Assembly (NCBI RefSeq): GCF_003234935.1
Contig: NZ_QKSB01000005.1
Coordinates: 124,001 to 188,000, forward strand
DNA from: Putridiphycobacter roseus
Lineage (GTDB): Bacteria > Bacteroidota > Bacteroidia > Flavobacteriales_D > Crocinitomicaceae
Direction of reading: 5' to 3'
Length of the DNA stretch: 64,000 nucleotides
The notes below the pieces were generated by a model, which saw nothing but the letters and a program-made list of their open reading frames with translations, was not told the origin of the DNA and did not search any database. Position 1 is the first letter of the stretch. Each line of letters opens with the position of its first letter. Positions 18,405 to 26,468 of the stretch are shown here, piece by piece. Position numbers and translations under genes: made by a program.

Positions 18405-18824
18405 TTATACGATTTCGTTTGCAGCGAAGTGAAATTTACCTTCAATTTCTGCATTTTCATCAGAATCAGAACCGTGAACAGCGTTTTCAGCTTTAGATTT
18501 TGCGAATGCTTTTCTGATAGTACCATCAGCAGCTTCAGCAGGATCCGTTGCGCCAATTAAAGCTCTAAAATCTGCTACTGCATTATCTTTTTCTAAAATG
18601 GCAGCCACTACTGGTCCACTTGACATATAGTCAACTAACTCACCATAAAAAGGTCTTTCTTTGTGCACTTCATAAAATTCACCAGCACGTTCTTTAGAAA
18701 GTGTTGTTAATTTTAAAGCTTTGATTTTAAATCCAGCTTCAATAATCATGTCTAAAATCTTCCCAGTATTTCCTGCTGCTACAGCCTCAGGCTTAATCAT
18801 TGTAAAAGTTCTGTTAGTTGCCAT
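18405..18824 (-). CDS. ndk: Nucleoside diphosphate kinase
   Basis: 139 residues from the ATG at 18824, giving the family start [15 protein letters not shown]; an ATG 21 bases upstream is less likely. The phosphohistidine is in the segment [15 protein letters not shown], and the conserved [19 protein letters not shown] is present. It balances nucleoside triphosphate pools with ATP as donor. The enzyme is monocistronic here with a shared terminator. Confidence 0.95.
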   Translation of the reverse strand: MATNRTFTMIKPEAVAAGNTGKILDMIIEAGFKIKALKLTTLSKERAGEFYEVHKERPFYGELVDYMSSGPVVAAILEKDNAVADFRALIGATDPAEAADGTIRKAFAKSKAENAVHGSDSDENAEIEGKFHFAANEIV

Positions 18825-18949
18825 TTTTTCTATTATTTTCGGCAAAGATAGTGATAGCTTTTGTTTTTGACAAAATATAAAGGTTGATAATTTTTCATTA
18901 TAGCAATATTGCTTTTTTTACTTCACAAATCATAACGACTTCTTAACCT

Positions 18950-19069
18950 ATGAAAATAAGACTCCTACTAACCCTAGCCATCCTTATTTTATGCTATCCG
19001 TTTTTTGCACAAGACAGGACATGGGCCAAATTGAAGAATCCCATCATAAAAATCGAATACTACTGTTAA
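18950..19069 (+). CDS. Possible 39-residue secreted peptide or gene remnant
   Basis: ATG-started frame encoding a clear signal peptide (MKIRLLLTLAILILCYPFFA, then QDRTW) and only ~18 residues after the predicted cleavage site, ending in YYC. It lies alone between ndk and sucC. It could be a true secreted peptide or the 5' end of a larger exported-protein gene that has lost its body. I see no continuation in the other frames before sucC. Confidence 0.3.
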   Translation: MKIRLLLTLAILILCYPFFAQDRTWAKLKNPIIKIEYYC

Positions 19070-19147
19070 AACTATTTACTATTTTTTTTTGAAATCTAAA
19101 GTATTAGGATTAATTTTACACATCTAAAAAAAACTAAATCCATTTAA

Positions 19148-20359
19148 ATGAATTTACACGAATATCAAGGAAAATCAATATTAGAGAGTTACGGTGTAGC
19201 CATTCAAAGAGGTGTTGTAGTAGACAATGTTGAAGAGGCAGTAGCAAAAGCAAAAGAGTTAAGCGCATCAACAGGAACGGAATGGTTCGTGGTAAAAGCA
19301 CAAATTCATGCGGGTGGTAGAGGAAAAGGAACCGTAGAGGAGACTGGATCTCACGGTGTTGTTTTAGCAAAAGGAATAGATAAAGTTGAAGAAACTGTAA
19401 AAGGTATTTTAGGCGGACATTTAGAAACTGCACAAACAAATGGCGTTGGAAAAAAGGTAAATAAAGTTTTAATTGCTGAGGATGTTTATTATCCAGGGGA
19501 GTCAGAACCATCTGAATTCTATATGTCTGTTTTATTAGACAGAGCAAATGAAAGAAATGCGATTATCTATTCTACAGAAGGTGGAATGGACATTGAAGCA
19601 GTAGCAGAAAACACGCCACACCTTATTTTTAAAGAAGAAATTGATCCACGTGTAGGCCTTCAAGGTTTTCAAGCAAGAAAAATTGCTTTTAACTTAGGTT
19701 TGAGCGGACAAGCGTTTAAAGAAATGACAAAATTTGTTTTCTCTTTGTATGCAGCTTACGAAGGAGCAGATTCTTCTATGTTTGAAATCAACCCTGTATT
19801 AAAAACATCAGACAATAAAATTATTGCTGTAGATGCTAAAGTTACTTTAGATGACAACGCATTATACAGACATAAAGCATATGCAGCAATGCGTGATAAG
19901 ACGGAAGAAGATCCAATGGAAGTTGAAGCAGATGAAGCTGGTTTAAACTATGTAAACCTTGACGGAAACGTTGGTTGTATGGTAAACGGAGCTGGTTTAG
20001 CAATGGCTACTATGGATATCATTAAATTATCCGGTGGTAACCCAGCAAACTTCTTAGACGTAGGTGGAACTGCTGATGCAGAACGTGTTGAAAAAGCATT
20101 TCGTTTAATTTTACAAGACAAAAATGTGGAAGCTATTTTAGTCAACATATTTGGTGGTATTGTAAGATGTGACAGAGTTGCACAAGGTATTGTAGACGCA
20201 TATAAAAACATGGGAGAAATTCCAGTGCCAATTATTGTACGTTTACAAGGAACAAACGCAGTAGAAGCAAAAGCTTTGATTGATGCATCAGGATTGAATG
20301 TTCATTCCGCTGTATTATTACAAGAAGCTGCAGACTTAGTAAAAAGTGTTTTATCGTAA
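19148..20359 (+). CDS. sucC: Succinate-CoA ligase (ADP-forming) beta subunit
   Basis: 403 residues. ATP-grasp N-terminus MNLHEYQGKSILESYGV, AQIHAGGRGKG, and the C-terminal CoA-ligase domain with NGAGLAMATMDIIKLSGGNPANFLDVGG and NIFGGIVRCDRVAQGI. A TCA-cycle enzyme making ATP (or GTP) from succinyl-CoA. The alpha subunit gene sucD is not adjacent, which is common in Bacteroidota. Confidence 0.95.
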   Translation: MNLHEYQGKSILESYGVAIQRGVVVDNVEEAVAKAKELSASTGTEWFVVKAQIHAGGRGKGTVEETGSHGVVLAKGIDKVEETVKGILGGHLETAQTNGVGKKVNKVLIAEDVYYPGESEPSEFYMSVLLDRANERNAIIYSTEGGMDIEAVAENTPHLIFKEEIDPRVGLQGFQARKIAFNLGLSGQAFKEMTKFVFSLYAAYEGADSSMFEINPVLKTSDNKIIAVDAKVTLDDNALYRHKAYAAMRDKTEEDPMEVEADEAGLNYVNLDGNVGCMVNGAGLAMATMDIIKLSGGNPANFLDVGGTADAERVEKAFRLILQDKNVEAILVNIFGGIVRCDRVAQGIVDAYKNMGEIPVPIIVRLQGTNAVEAKALIDASGLNVHSAVLLQEAADLVKSVLS

Positions 20360-20379
20360 AACATCTATAATAAAAATTA

Positions 20380-20412
20380 AAAACCTCATTGACATAGTTA
20401 ATGAGGTTTTAT
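20380..20412 (+). terminator. Terminator of sucC
   Basis: AAACCTCATT (20381-20390) pairs with AATGAGGTT (20400-20408) followed by T-rich sequence; it lies 22 bp after the sucC stop. Confidence 0.85.
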
Positions 20413-20426
20413 TATTTTAAGTGATC

Positions 20427-21203
20427 ATGATTATATACAAAACAGAAGAGGAGATTGAATTGATGCGTCAAGCTGCTCAAGTAGTATCAAGAGCATTAGG
20501 TGAAGTAGCCAAAGTTATTGGACCTGGTGTTACTGGTTTACAATTAGACAAGTTGGCAGAAGAATACATTAGAGACCAAGGCGCAATACCTGGTTTTTTG
20601 GGTCTGTATGACTTTCCCAACACCTTGTGTATTTCGCCAAACGAACAAGTAGTTCACGGTTTTCCGAGTACTGTACCGTACCAAGAAGGAGATATTGTTT
20701 CAGTAGACTGTGGTGCTATTTTAAACGGTTATTATGGCGACCATGCTTACACTTTTGAAATTGGAGAAGTAGCTCCTGAAATTAAGGAGTTATTAAAAGT
20801 AACTAAAGAGTGTTTGAACAAAGGAATTGAAGCCGCGAGAGCTGGCAACAGAATTGGAGACATTGGTTGGGCCATACAAAACCACGCTGAAAAACATGGT
20901 TATGGCGTGGTCAGAGAATTAGTAGGACATGGCATAGGAAAAACCATGCACGAAGATCCTCAGGTAGCCAATTACGGAAAAAGAGGTAGAGGAAAGAAAA
21001 TTCAAAACGGCTTAACCATAGCAATCGAACCAATGATCAATATGGGTACAGAAAAAATCAACCATTTATCAGATGGCTGGTCAATTATTACTGGCGATAA
21101 AAAACCATCCGCTCATTTTGAACATGATGTAGCTGTATGGAATGGAGAACCTATTGTATTATCAACCTTCGATTATATTGAAGAAGCATTAGCAAAAAGA
21201 TAA
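20427..21203 (+). CDS. map: Type I methionine aminopeptidase
   Basis: 258 residues from the ATG at 20427 (MIIYKTEEEIELMRQAAQVV). Metal ligands are in VSVDCGAILNGYYGDHAYTF (two Asp), LVGHGIGKTMHEDP (His), IAIEPMINMG (Glu) and FEHDVAVWNGEP (Glu region). It removes the N-terminal methionine of nascent proteins. The next gene begins directly after its stop codon. Confidence 0.95.
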   Translation: MIIYKTEEEIELMRQAAQVVSRALGEVAKVIGPGVTGLQLDKLAEEYIRDQGAIPGFLGLYDFPNTLCISPNEQVVHGFPSTVPYQEGDIVSVDCGAILNGYYGDHAYTFEIGEVAPEIKELLKVTKECLNKGIEAARAGNRIGDIGWAIQNHAEKHGYGVVRELVGHGIGKTMHEDPQVANYGKRGRGKKIQNGLTIAIEPMINMGTEKINHLSDGWSIITGDKKPSAHFEHDVAVWNGEPIVLSTFDYIEEALAKR

Positions 21204-21791
21204 TTGGAAAAGGCTTTTAAAATAGTACTTACCATCCTTGCTATTTATTTAGTAATGGGGATTTATAATTTCAGTTCAAATGGTGTGTTTATCACACCAT
21301 TTTTTTTGAATTACATTTTGCTATGCCTTGTAGCTTGGTCTTTTTACTTTATGTACTTTAAAAAGCCAAAGTCGTACTTACTTTTATTTTACGCCATAGG
21401 CATTACATTAATCGCGAGCAGTCATCAACTTACTTTAGCAACAATTAAACAGTTCTTAAACTTACTCTCGTTTGAACCTAAAAACTTACCCATGGAATTA
21501 AAAATGGGTGGTATAGTTGTTTATTTTGTAGTACTGGCATGGATTAATCTTTTTATTTTAAAAAAAATAAAAGTTTTAGGCGTGCTCAATTATATTTTAT
21601 TGGCGGTAAGTTTTACTGGCATATTGATGAATGACACTTTATTTCAAGCTGGAGGATTGTCACTTTTTATGCTCTTTAGCATACTTGGTATTAACTTTTC
21701 AAAAGCAAAACAGCCAATTGTTGTAGAATTGATTGGCTATCAATTCTTACTATTTTTATTTTTAGAAAACATAAGGCTGTTTACCAGTTAA
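21204..21791 (+). CDS. Integral membrane protein, function unknown
   Basis: 195 residues with about six hydrophobic helices and short loops; no family recognised. The start is a TTG immediately after the map stop (TAATTG), suggesting coupling; an internal ATG at residue 20 (MGIYNFSSNG) is an alternative. Lys/Asn-rich loops follow the usual topology of inner-membrane proteins. Confidence 0.6.
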   Translation: MEKAFKIVLTILAIYLVMGIYNFSSNGVFITPFFLNYILLCLVAWSFYFMYFKKPKSYLLLFYAIGITLIASSHQLTLATIKQFLNLLSFEPKNLPMELKMGGIVVYFVVLAWINLFILKKIKVLGVLNYILLAVSFTGILMNDTLFQAGGLSLFMLFSILGINFSKAKQPIVVELIGYQFLLFLFLENIRLFTS

Positions 21792-21884
21792 TTAAGGCTA
21801 TAAAAAAGAATATAAATTTTTGTTGTAAAAATTATGTCATTTTATTTGAAATAATTATATTTGCACCCGTTCTTAGAACATATT

Positions 21885-21972
21885 GGAGAGATGACTGAGT
21901 GGCCGAAAGTACTTGTTTGCTAAATAAGCGTACCTCAAAAGGGTACCCAGGGTTCGAATCCCTGTCTCTCCG
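21885..21972 (+). tRNA. tRNA-Ser (anticodon GCU)
   Basis: Acceptor stem GGAGAGA/TCTCTCC, long variable arm typical of serine tRNAs (stem CGTACC..GGGTACC region), anticodon loop TTGCTAA, T-arm with GGTTCGAATCC. 88 nt, CCA not encoded. A TATATTTG box lies at 21856-21863. Confidence 0.95.
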
Positions 21973-21997
21973 CAGTAAAAAAAAAGATAGTTTTTAC

Positions 21998-22027
21998 TTG
22001 TGGATTAAAAATGTTTCATTACATTTG
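21998..22027 (+). promoter_or_regulatory. Promoter of the tRNA-Pro/tRNA-Arg unit
   Basis: TTG (21998-22000), 19-base spacer, TACATTTG (22020-22027): an exact match to the Bacteroidota TTG-N17-23-TAnnTTTG consensus, 17 bases before tRNA-Pro. Confidence 0.7.
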
Positions 22028-22044
22028 CACCCGCAAAGGGCTAT

Positions 22045-22119
22045 CGGGGTGTAGCGTAGCCCGGTTATCGCGCCTCGTTTGGGACGAGGAGGTCGCAGGT
22101 TCGAATCCTGCCACCCCGA
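22045..22119 (+). tRNA. tRNA-Pro (anticodon UGG)
   Basis: Acceptor CGGGGTG/CACCCCG, anticodon arm CCTCG-TTTGGGA-CGAGG with anticodon TGG, T-arm GCAGGTTCGAATCCTGC. 75 nt, CCA not encoded. Confidence 0.95.
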
Positions 22120-22120
22120 C

Positions 22121-22148
22121 AAAGGAGATGATTTTCATCTCCTTTTTT
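22121..22148 (+). terminator. Hairpin with T-run between tRNA-Pro and tRNA-Arg
   Basis: AAAGGAGATGA pairs with TCATCTCCTTT around a 3-base loop, followed by T residues. It may terminate or attenuate the tRNA-Pro transcript; tRNA-Arg follows 30 bp later. Confidence 0.7.
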
Positions 22149-22177
22149 ACCTTTTTATCAGCTTCGGCTGATAGGAT

Positions 22178-22251
22178 GGGCCAGTAGCTCAGCTGGATAG
22201 AGCACCTCCCTTCTAAGGAGGCGGTCAAAGGTTCGAATCCTTTCTGGCTCA
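22178..22251 (+). tRNA. tRNA-Arg (anticodon UCU)
   Basis: Acceptor GGGCCAG/CTGGCTC (one G-U), D-arm AGCTCAGCTGGATAGAGC, anticodon arm CCTCC-CTTCTAA-GGAGG with TCT, T-arm AAAGGTTCGAATCCTTT. 74 nt, CCA not encoded. It marks the left edge of the accessory zone. Confidence 0.95.
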
Positions 22252-22261
22252 CTTAAGAATT

Positions 22262-22295
22262 AAAAGCTCAACACTGTTAGTGTTGGGCTTTTTTG
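22262..22295 (+). terminator. Terminator of the tRNA cluster
   Basis: A 14-bp stem (22262-22275 with 22279-22292, one T-G wobble) with loop GTT and a T-run directly after tRNA-Arg. Confidence 0.85.
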
Positions 22296-22432
22296 TTGTT
22301 AGCTAGAGCCGAATGCAATTCGAGCGAAAGAAAACAATAAAAAAGCCCAAAATTGTGAAACAATTTGCGCTTTTAATTTAGACTACGGAGTCAATAAGGA
22401 TCACGAGCGACAGCGAGTAATCCTAGTATTTT

Positions 22433-22660
22433 CACCCAAAAGCAAAGCGAGCAAACCCAAATTGCGCAGCAATAAAAAAACAAAGCACCCAAAAGCAAAG
22501 CGAAGCAAGCAAACCCAATTGCGCAGCAATAAAAAAACAAAGCACCCAAAAGCAAAGCGAAGCGAGCAAACCCAAATTGCGCAGCAATCCAAAAACACAA
22601 ATCACCCAAAAGCAAAGCGAAGCGAGCCCCCACCAATTGCGCAGCAATCCAAAAACAAAG
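22433..22660. repeat. Tandem repeat, four units of 53-60 bp, each with a hairpin
   Basis: Units start at 22433, 22486, 22543 and 22603. Each begins CACCCAAAAGCAAAGCGA and contains the inverted repeat ATTGC-GCA-GCAAT. Units differ by small indels and a few substitutions, so they are neither identical nor separated by unique spacers. Open frames across it on both strands are products of the repeat and not convincing genes. The gene-free stretch 22296-23179 consists of this array, the dispersed repeat below and unremarkable sequence before the T9SS gene. Confidence 0.85.
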
Positions 22661-22707
22661 CAAGCAATCCTCAATTTCGCAGTGGGTCGGGTTTGTCCGT
22701 TTTGGAC

Positions 22708-22894
22708 GTGCGTACTAATTTGAGGAGCCAAGCGGCGAGCATAACACTAGTAACGGTGGCATTTATGGGTAATGGCAAAATGCTTACCTTTTTTAAGCAT
22801 TTTTTATAGTGTGAGCTTGCCCTGAGCTTGTCGAACGGGGGAAAGAAAATGACAGAGTAGTTGCGCATGAGGAATGAAAAACAGTGGAGGGAAA
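22708..22894. repeat. Dispersed non-coding repeat, copy 1
   Basis: Begins GTGCGTACTAATTTGAGG and runs through ACTAGTAACGGTGGCATTT, an internal hairpin (AAAATGCTTA...TAAGCATTTT plus T-run) and a REP-like palindrome (22820-22839) to GTTGCGCATGAGGAATGA. Near-identical blocks occur at 25060 and 26469. I see no coding capacity conserved among copies. Confidence 0.85.
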
Positions 22895-23179
22895 AACCAT
22901 AAAGTAGACATTCGTAAAAACCCGCATTGCAAATGCTACGACCTATCCTTCGAAATAAAGGACACACTCATCTAAGATGAGCGCGAGTGGGTATGGGTCT
23001 TGAACGATAGTCGAAAGGTAGCACGGGAAAATCTGTGAGTAGAGCTATATCTAATACATTTGAATATCTGGAAACTAGCAACTAGTAATATATTATTACA
23101 TTTGTAAAAAGTTGACTAATAAATCTAGATAATAAAATCTCTGTTAAAAAATAATACATTTTGAAATTCCGTTTCTACT

Positions 23180-24478
23180 ATGAAAAAAAAAATATTAAGT
23201 TTAATAATATTAGTGTTGTCCAATTTAGGCTTTTCTCAATGGGACATACAATCAAATATTTTTTTTTCTAAGATACAAGTTACTAATTACGATACAATTT
23301 ACGCTTATGCGGGTAATCTTGGTATTATGAAAACAACTGATAATGCTTTAACATGGAATAATGCTTTCCCGAATAGCGTGTTAGATTTTACATTTAAAAA
23401 CAGCGATACGGGACTTACAATAAAGAATGATACTATTTATAAAACTTTGGACGGAAGTAGTTCTTGGCAATATTCTACAACCCTCAATTCAAATCCAATT
23501 ATCAAAAAAGTTATTTGTTCAAGGGACAGTAGCACGTTTTTTGTGTACGGTGCAAACTTTTATTGGACTGGCAACCCACCTGCGAATATTTTACAAAAAA
23601 CTACTGATAATGGTAATTCATGGAGTCAAATAACTTTACCTAGTCCCATTATAGGAACTGAAACTCTTTACCTACAATCCATGATTGCATTAGATGAACA
23701 GAACTTATATCTATATTATCGTGCTGCGCCAAGTGGTGTAAATTACGAACTTAAATCATTTGACGGAGGAATTAATTGGGAGCCATACATCATAAGTCCC
23801 ATAATGGATTACATTGTAAGTAATGATATTAAATATGCGCATTATAACAACTTCTTTTTAAAAACTGTAGATGCAGGCCAAGTATGGGATACCATTCAAA
23901 TTTCGACTAATGCAAATATTATTGTTGAAGTTGATTTCATAGATGAAAACTTTGGGGCAGTTGTTTGTACAACTTTCGTTGATTCAGTTCAATGGATTTA
24001 TAGAACATGTGATGGTGGATATTCTTGGAGTTCAGATACTGTTAATATTCCAATTAATTCAAATTATTTATTTGGTCCAACAGATCTTGATCTTTACGCT
24101 TACAATTATGGCTTTATTGGTACTTTTAGGCTAGATACCAGTTTATCTCATTTACTAATTCTGAATAATGTGGTGCCTGATAGTACGGATTGCACATATA
24201 TCCCCTCTGACACCACTTCCGGATTAAATTCGTTTTCGAAGAATTCTAAAATTGAAATATTTCCGAATCCTAGCATTGGTTTGATAAATATTAAACTAAA
24301 AAGTTCTGAAGAAGTAAATATCCAAATAGCTAACACCAAAGGTCAGATCGTTTACAACAATAACCATATAAATAGCAATGGATTAATACATATAGATTTA
24401 GATTTATTGCAAGGACTTTACATAATAATAATTAAAGATAGTCTCAACTTAGTTACTAAGAAATTTGTAATTAAGTAG
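23180..24478 (+). CDS. T9SS-exported protein with Ycf48/BNR-like repeats
   Basis: 432 residues: signal peptide MKKKILSLIILVLSNLGFSQ; a body of propeller-type repeats with the recurrent K(T)TDNGNSW / SFDGGINWE / CDGGYSWSSDT signature of Ycf48/BNR repeats; and a C-terminal type A sorting domain starting IEIFPNPSIGLINIKL and ending GLYIIIIKDSLNLVTKKFVIK. It should cross the outer membrane through the type IX system and be attached or released. It stands alone in the accessory zone between repeat copies 1 and 2. Confidence 0.85.
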   Translation: MKKKILSLIILVLSNLGFSQWDIQSNIFFSKIQVTNYDTIYAYAGNLGIMKTTDNALTWNNAFPNSVLDFTFKNSDTGLTIKNDTIYKTLDGSSSWQYSTTLNSNPIIKKVICSRDSSTFFVYGANFYWTGNPPANILQKTTDNGNSWSQITLPSPIIGTETLYLQSMIALDEQNLYLYYRAAPSGVNYELKSFDGGINWEPYIISPIMDYIVSNDIKYAHYNNFFLKTVDAGQVWDTIQISTNANIIVEVDFIDENFGAVVCTTFVDSVQWIYRTCDGGYSWSSDTVNIPINSNYLFGPTDLDLYAYNYGFIGTFRLDTSLSHLLILNNVVPDSTDCTYIPSDTTSGLNSFSKNSKIEIFPNPSIGLINIKLKSSEEVNIQIANTKGQIVYNNNHINSNGLIHIDLDLLQGLYIIIIKDSLNLVTKKFVIK

Positions 24479-25059
24479 ACTCATCTAATTAATTATATGG
24501 GGGAGTTATGTTAAGATAAGATTGTTATAACAGTTAATTCTTTCTTGTTTCTTACTTTTCGAGCCTTTTTAAGTGTAGCAAAAGCAACTGTATTTTGTGG
24601 AACGGCGCGGCGCAGGCTACACAAAATACAAGTATAAAAACGGTAATTTCCCTTTAAGATTTTGAGAAACTAAAATCGTCATGCAGTTTGGTCAGTCTCA
24701 GACTGACGTAACTGATAAAAAAACATAAATGATATTAAAGATGTGGTTTTTTTGGTTCGCTTAATTCCGTCTCAGACGGAATAAACGGACGTAAAAAACC
24801 AACAAATTTTGGGCGCTATTTTCTACAAAATATGGAACAATAATTTAAAAATCCTAGTGCAATTTTTCCTTTCTTATTTTCTTAAAAAAAGGGGCTTTGT
24901 CCCCTAAAACTCTTCGAGCCTTCTTAGGCAAGGGAAAAGCTACTGCATTTTTACTTGACTGCGAGAGGGAGCAAAAACCAAAAAAACAGATAAACCCTTT
25001 TTCAGGGTTTGTTATTTTGAGCTGTTTACAGTGGTGGGCAATTTTGTGTGTCGGCTTTT
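24479..25059. other. Gene-free stretch with palindromes and a diverged internal duplication
   Basis: No convincing gene. It contains two palindromes sharing the core GTCTCAGAC (24684-24714 and 24764-24782), two diverged copies of a TTCGAGCCTT-containing segment (about 24557-24610 and 24910-24960), a GGGG/CCCC hairpin near 24891-24905, and AACCCT/AGGGTT near 24993-25010. It leads into repeat copy 2. Confidence 0.6.
24684..24714. repeat. Bulged palindrome with GTCTCAGAC core, copy 1
   Basis: Outer stem CAGTT/AACTG, a TG/GT internal mismatch, inner stem GTCAGTCT/AGACTGAC and a single-base loop. A stem with an internal bulge is typical of REP elements. A second palindrome with the same core, ATTCCGTCT-C-AGACGGAAT, lies at 24764-24782. 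Confidence 0.55.
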
Positions 25060-25325
25060 GTGCGTAACCATTTTTGTGACCTAAGCGGCGAGCATAAAAC
25101 TAGTAACGGTGGCATTTATGGGTAATGGCAAAATGCTTACCTTTTTTAAGCATTTTTTATAGTGTGAGCTTGCCCTGAGTTTGTCGAACGGGGGAAAGAA
25201 AAAGACAGAGTAGTTGCGCATGACAACGAGGAAGGGATGGCAGGAAAATTTTATAAAAGCAAAACGCCACCCATCTGTGGTTGGACGGCGTTTATCTCAT
25301 TTTGCTTTTTTAAAATTTTACTTTA
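25060..25325. repeat. Dispersed non-coding repeat, copy 2, with GCAAAACGCC hairpin
   Basis: Same block as copy 1 from about 25080 (AAGCGGCGAGCAT...), including the internal hairpin and a REP-like palindrome (25173-25192). It continues into AAAATTTTATAAAAGCAAAACGCCAC and a hairpin (CGCCA.../...GGCGTTT) shared with copy 3 but not with copy 1. The hairpin with its T-run may terminate the T9SS gene side or higA (convergent). Confidence 0.8.
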
Positions 25326-25357
25326 GTGGGCGAGGCGTAATACCTTTTCACAGCCTG

Positions 25358-25708
25358 TTATGCCAGTAATGATTCTGCAGGAATACCTAATTCTTGATGT
25401 AGTATTCGCATCATGCTGACAGTTAATTTTCTTTTTCTATTGAGAATTTCAGACACTCGTCCTCTTGTTCCTAAATATTTTGCCAATTCTGTTGGTTTCA
25501 TTCCTGTTTGTTCCATCCTAAATTTAATTGCTTCGATTGCATCAGGCGCATCAATTTTATAATGCTTTTCTTCATACATTTCAATCAAAGCCATCAATAA
25601 TTCTGCTTCTGCAAATTCTTTGCTTTTAGGCGTAACATCAAACAACTCATCCATACGAGTTAATGCATTATTATAATCCTCTTCCGTTTTAATCAATCTC
25701 ATTTCCAT
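25358..25708 (-). CDS. higA: HigA-type antitoxin (XRE family)
   Basis: 116 residues: an N-terminal dimerisation helix region and a C-terminal helix-turn-helix (MKPTELAKYLGTRGRVSEILNRKRKLTVSMMRILHQELG). HigA binds and neutralises the HigB toxin and represses the operon. It lies 23 bp downstream of higB, the reversed toxin-first order typical of higBA. Confidence 0.9.
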   Translation of the reverse strand: MEMRLIKTEEDYNNALTRMDELFDVTPKSKEFAEAELLMALIEMYEEKHYKIDAPDAIEAIKFRMEQTGMKPTELAKYLGTRGRVSEILNRKRKLTVSMMRILHQELGIPAESLLA

Positions 25709-25731
25709 AATTACATTTTTTAATTTTAATT

Positions 25732-26034
25732 CTAAATAGTTGTGACATCTATTTTATCATACTCTTTATGTGTCCCAACAAATCTTATAAATATCCATTG
25801 AGCCTTATAATTCACCTTCACCACTAGCCTATACTTATTGCCACATATATTAAATACTATTCTATTGTCTCCAACTATACTTGCATTTTTATATTGCGTT
25901 TCAACTTCATTTGGATTCTGCCATGTTGCCTTTTTTGCTTCATGATACCAAGCCTTTAACTGCTCTTCTGAATCATCTCTACCAGATCTTTGCCAATGCT
26001 CTTTTAAGGTCTTTAAAGACACAATATTATTCAT
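25732..26034 (-). CDS. higB: HigB-type toxin (mRNA interferase, RelE superfamily)
   Basis: 100 residues with the HigB signature: LKEHWQRSGRDDSEEQLKAWYHEAKKATWQNPNEV, then NRIVFNICGNKYRLVVKVNYKAQWIFIRFVGTHKEYDKID. It cleaves translated mRNA on the ribosome when free of HigA. First gene of the higBA operon; a TAAATTTG box (26091-26084) with a TTG 16 bases upstream is a plausible promoter. Confidence 0.92.
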   Translation of the reverse strand: MNNIVSLKTLKEHWQRSGRDDSEEQLKAWYHEAKKATWQNPNEVETQYKNASIVGDNRIVFNICGNKYRLVVKVNYKAQWIFIRFVGTHKEYDKIDVTTI

Positions 26035-26048
26035 ACTTGTACAAGTAT
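26033..26048. promoter_or_regulatory. Perfect 16-bp palindrome over the higB start, candidate HigA operator
   Basis: ATACTTGTACAAGTAT is a perfect inverted repeat that overlaps the higB ATG (26034-26032) and lies downstream of the predicted -7 box (26091-26084). HigA proteins bind palindromes at their own promoter, so this is the best operator candidate for autorepression. Confidence 0.5.
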
Positions 26049-26166
26049 ACGTCTTATATTTCGATTTGTTACCGTTTTGGGAACAAATTTACATCAATTT
26101 AACATAACAAATGTTATTTAGTTAACCCCAAAAGTATATCTTTAAACAAGCCGACAACATCACTAT

Positions 26167-26355
26167 TTACTTACTATAACAAATTGTCCTTCTATTCAAT
26201 CTTTTTAAATGAGTTCTTAAATTTAAGTTCATTCTTTCAATATGGTTATTACATCTTCTCCTTGTAGTATGAATTGATTCAGGTATCAGACTTTTGTAAT
26301 TCTTAAATTTTTCAGTAAATACTTCTTTTGGTTTCGATAATAGAACTGTATCAGT
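26167..26355 (-). pseudogene. IS1-family transposase, C-terminal remnant
   Basis: Only the last ~62 residues of an IS1-type DDE transposase remain: TEKFKNYKSLIPESIHTTRRR, then HIERMNLNLRTHLKRLNRRTICYSK, the conserved end including the HxxERxNLxLRTxLKRL motif. Upstream the frame runs into unrelated sequence next to repeat copy 3, so the N-terminal two thirds are missing. No full IS ends are seen; the 26036-26166 stretch beyond its 3' end holds the higB promoter. Confidence 0.75.
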
Positions 26356-26468
26356 GTAACGGCGAGAACAACGAAAACCAAAGACAAAGAAAAATACCCC
26401 GAAAGCTTTCGGGGTCTTTTGTTGACTTTGTGTCGTGAAACGGTTGGGGGATTTTAGGTGATGGATTA

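Noticed and set aside
22433..22660. CRISPR array
   Set aside because: Units abut and vary throughout; no constant repeat alternating with unique spacers, and no cas genes nearby.
22391..22967. Several overlapping ORFs on both strands
   Set aside because: They arise from the tandem repeat; the peptides are repetitive (CFWVLCFF-like) with no start context or homology.
24479..25357. Retron or structured ncRNA locus
   Set aside because: Hairpins are present, but there is no reverse transcriptase and no recognisable ncRNA motif.
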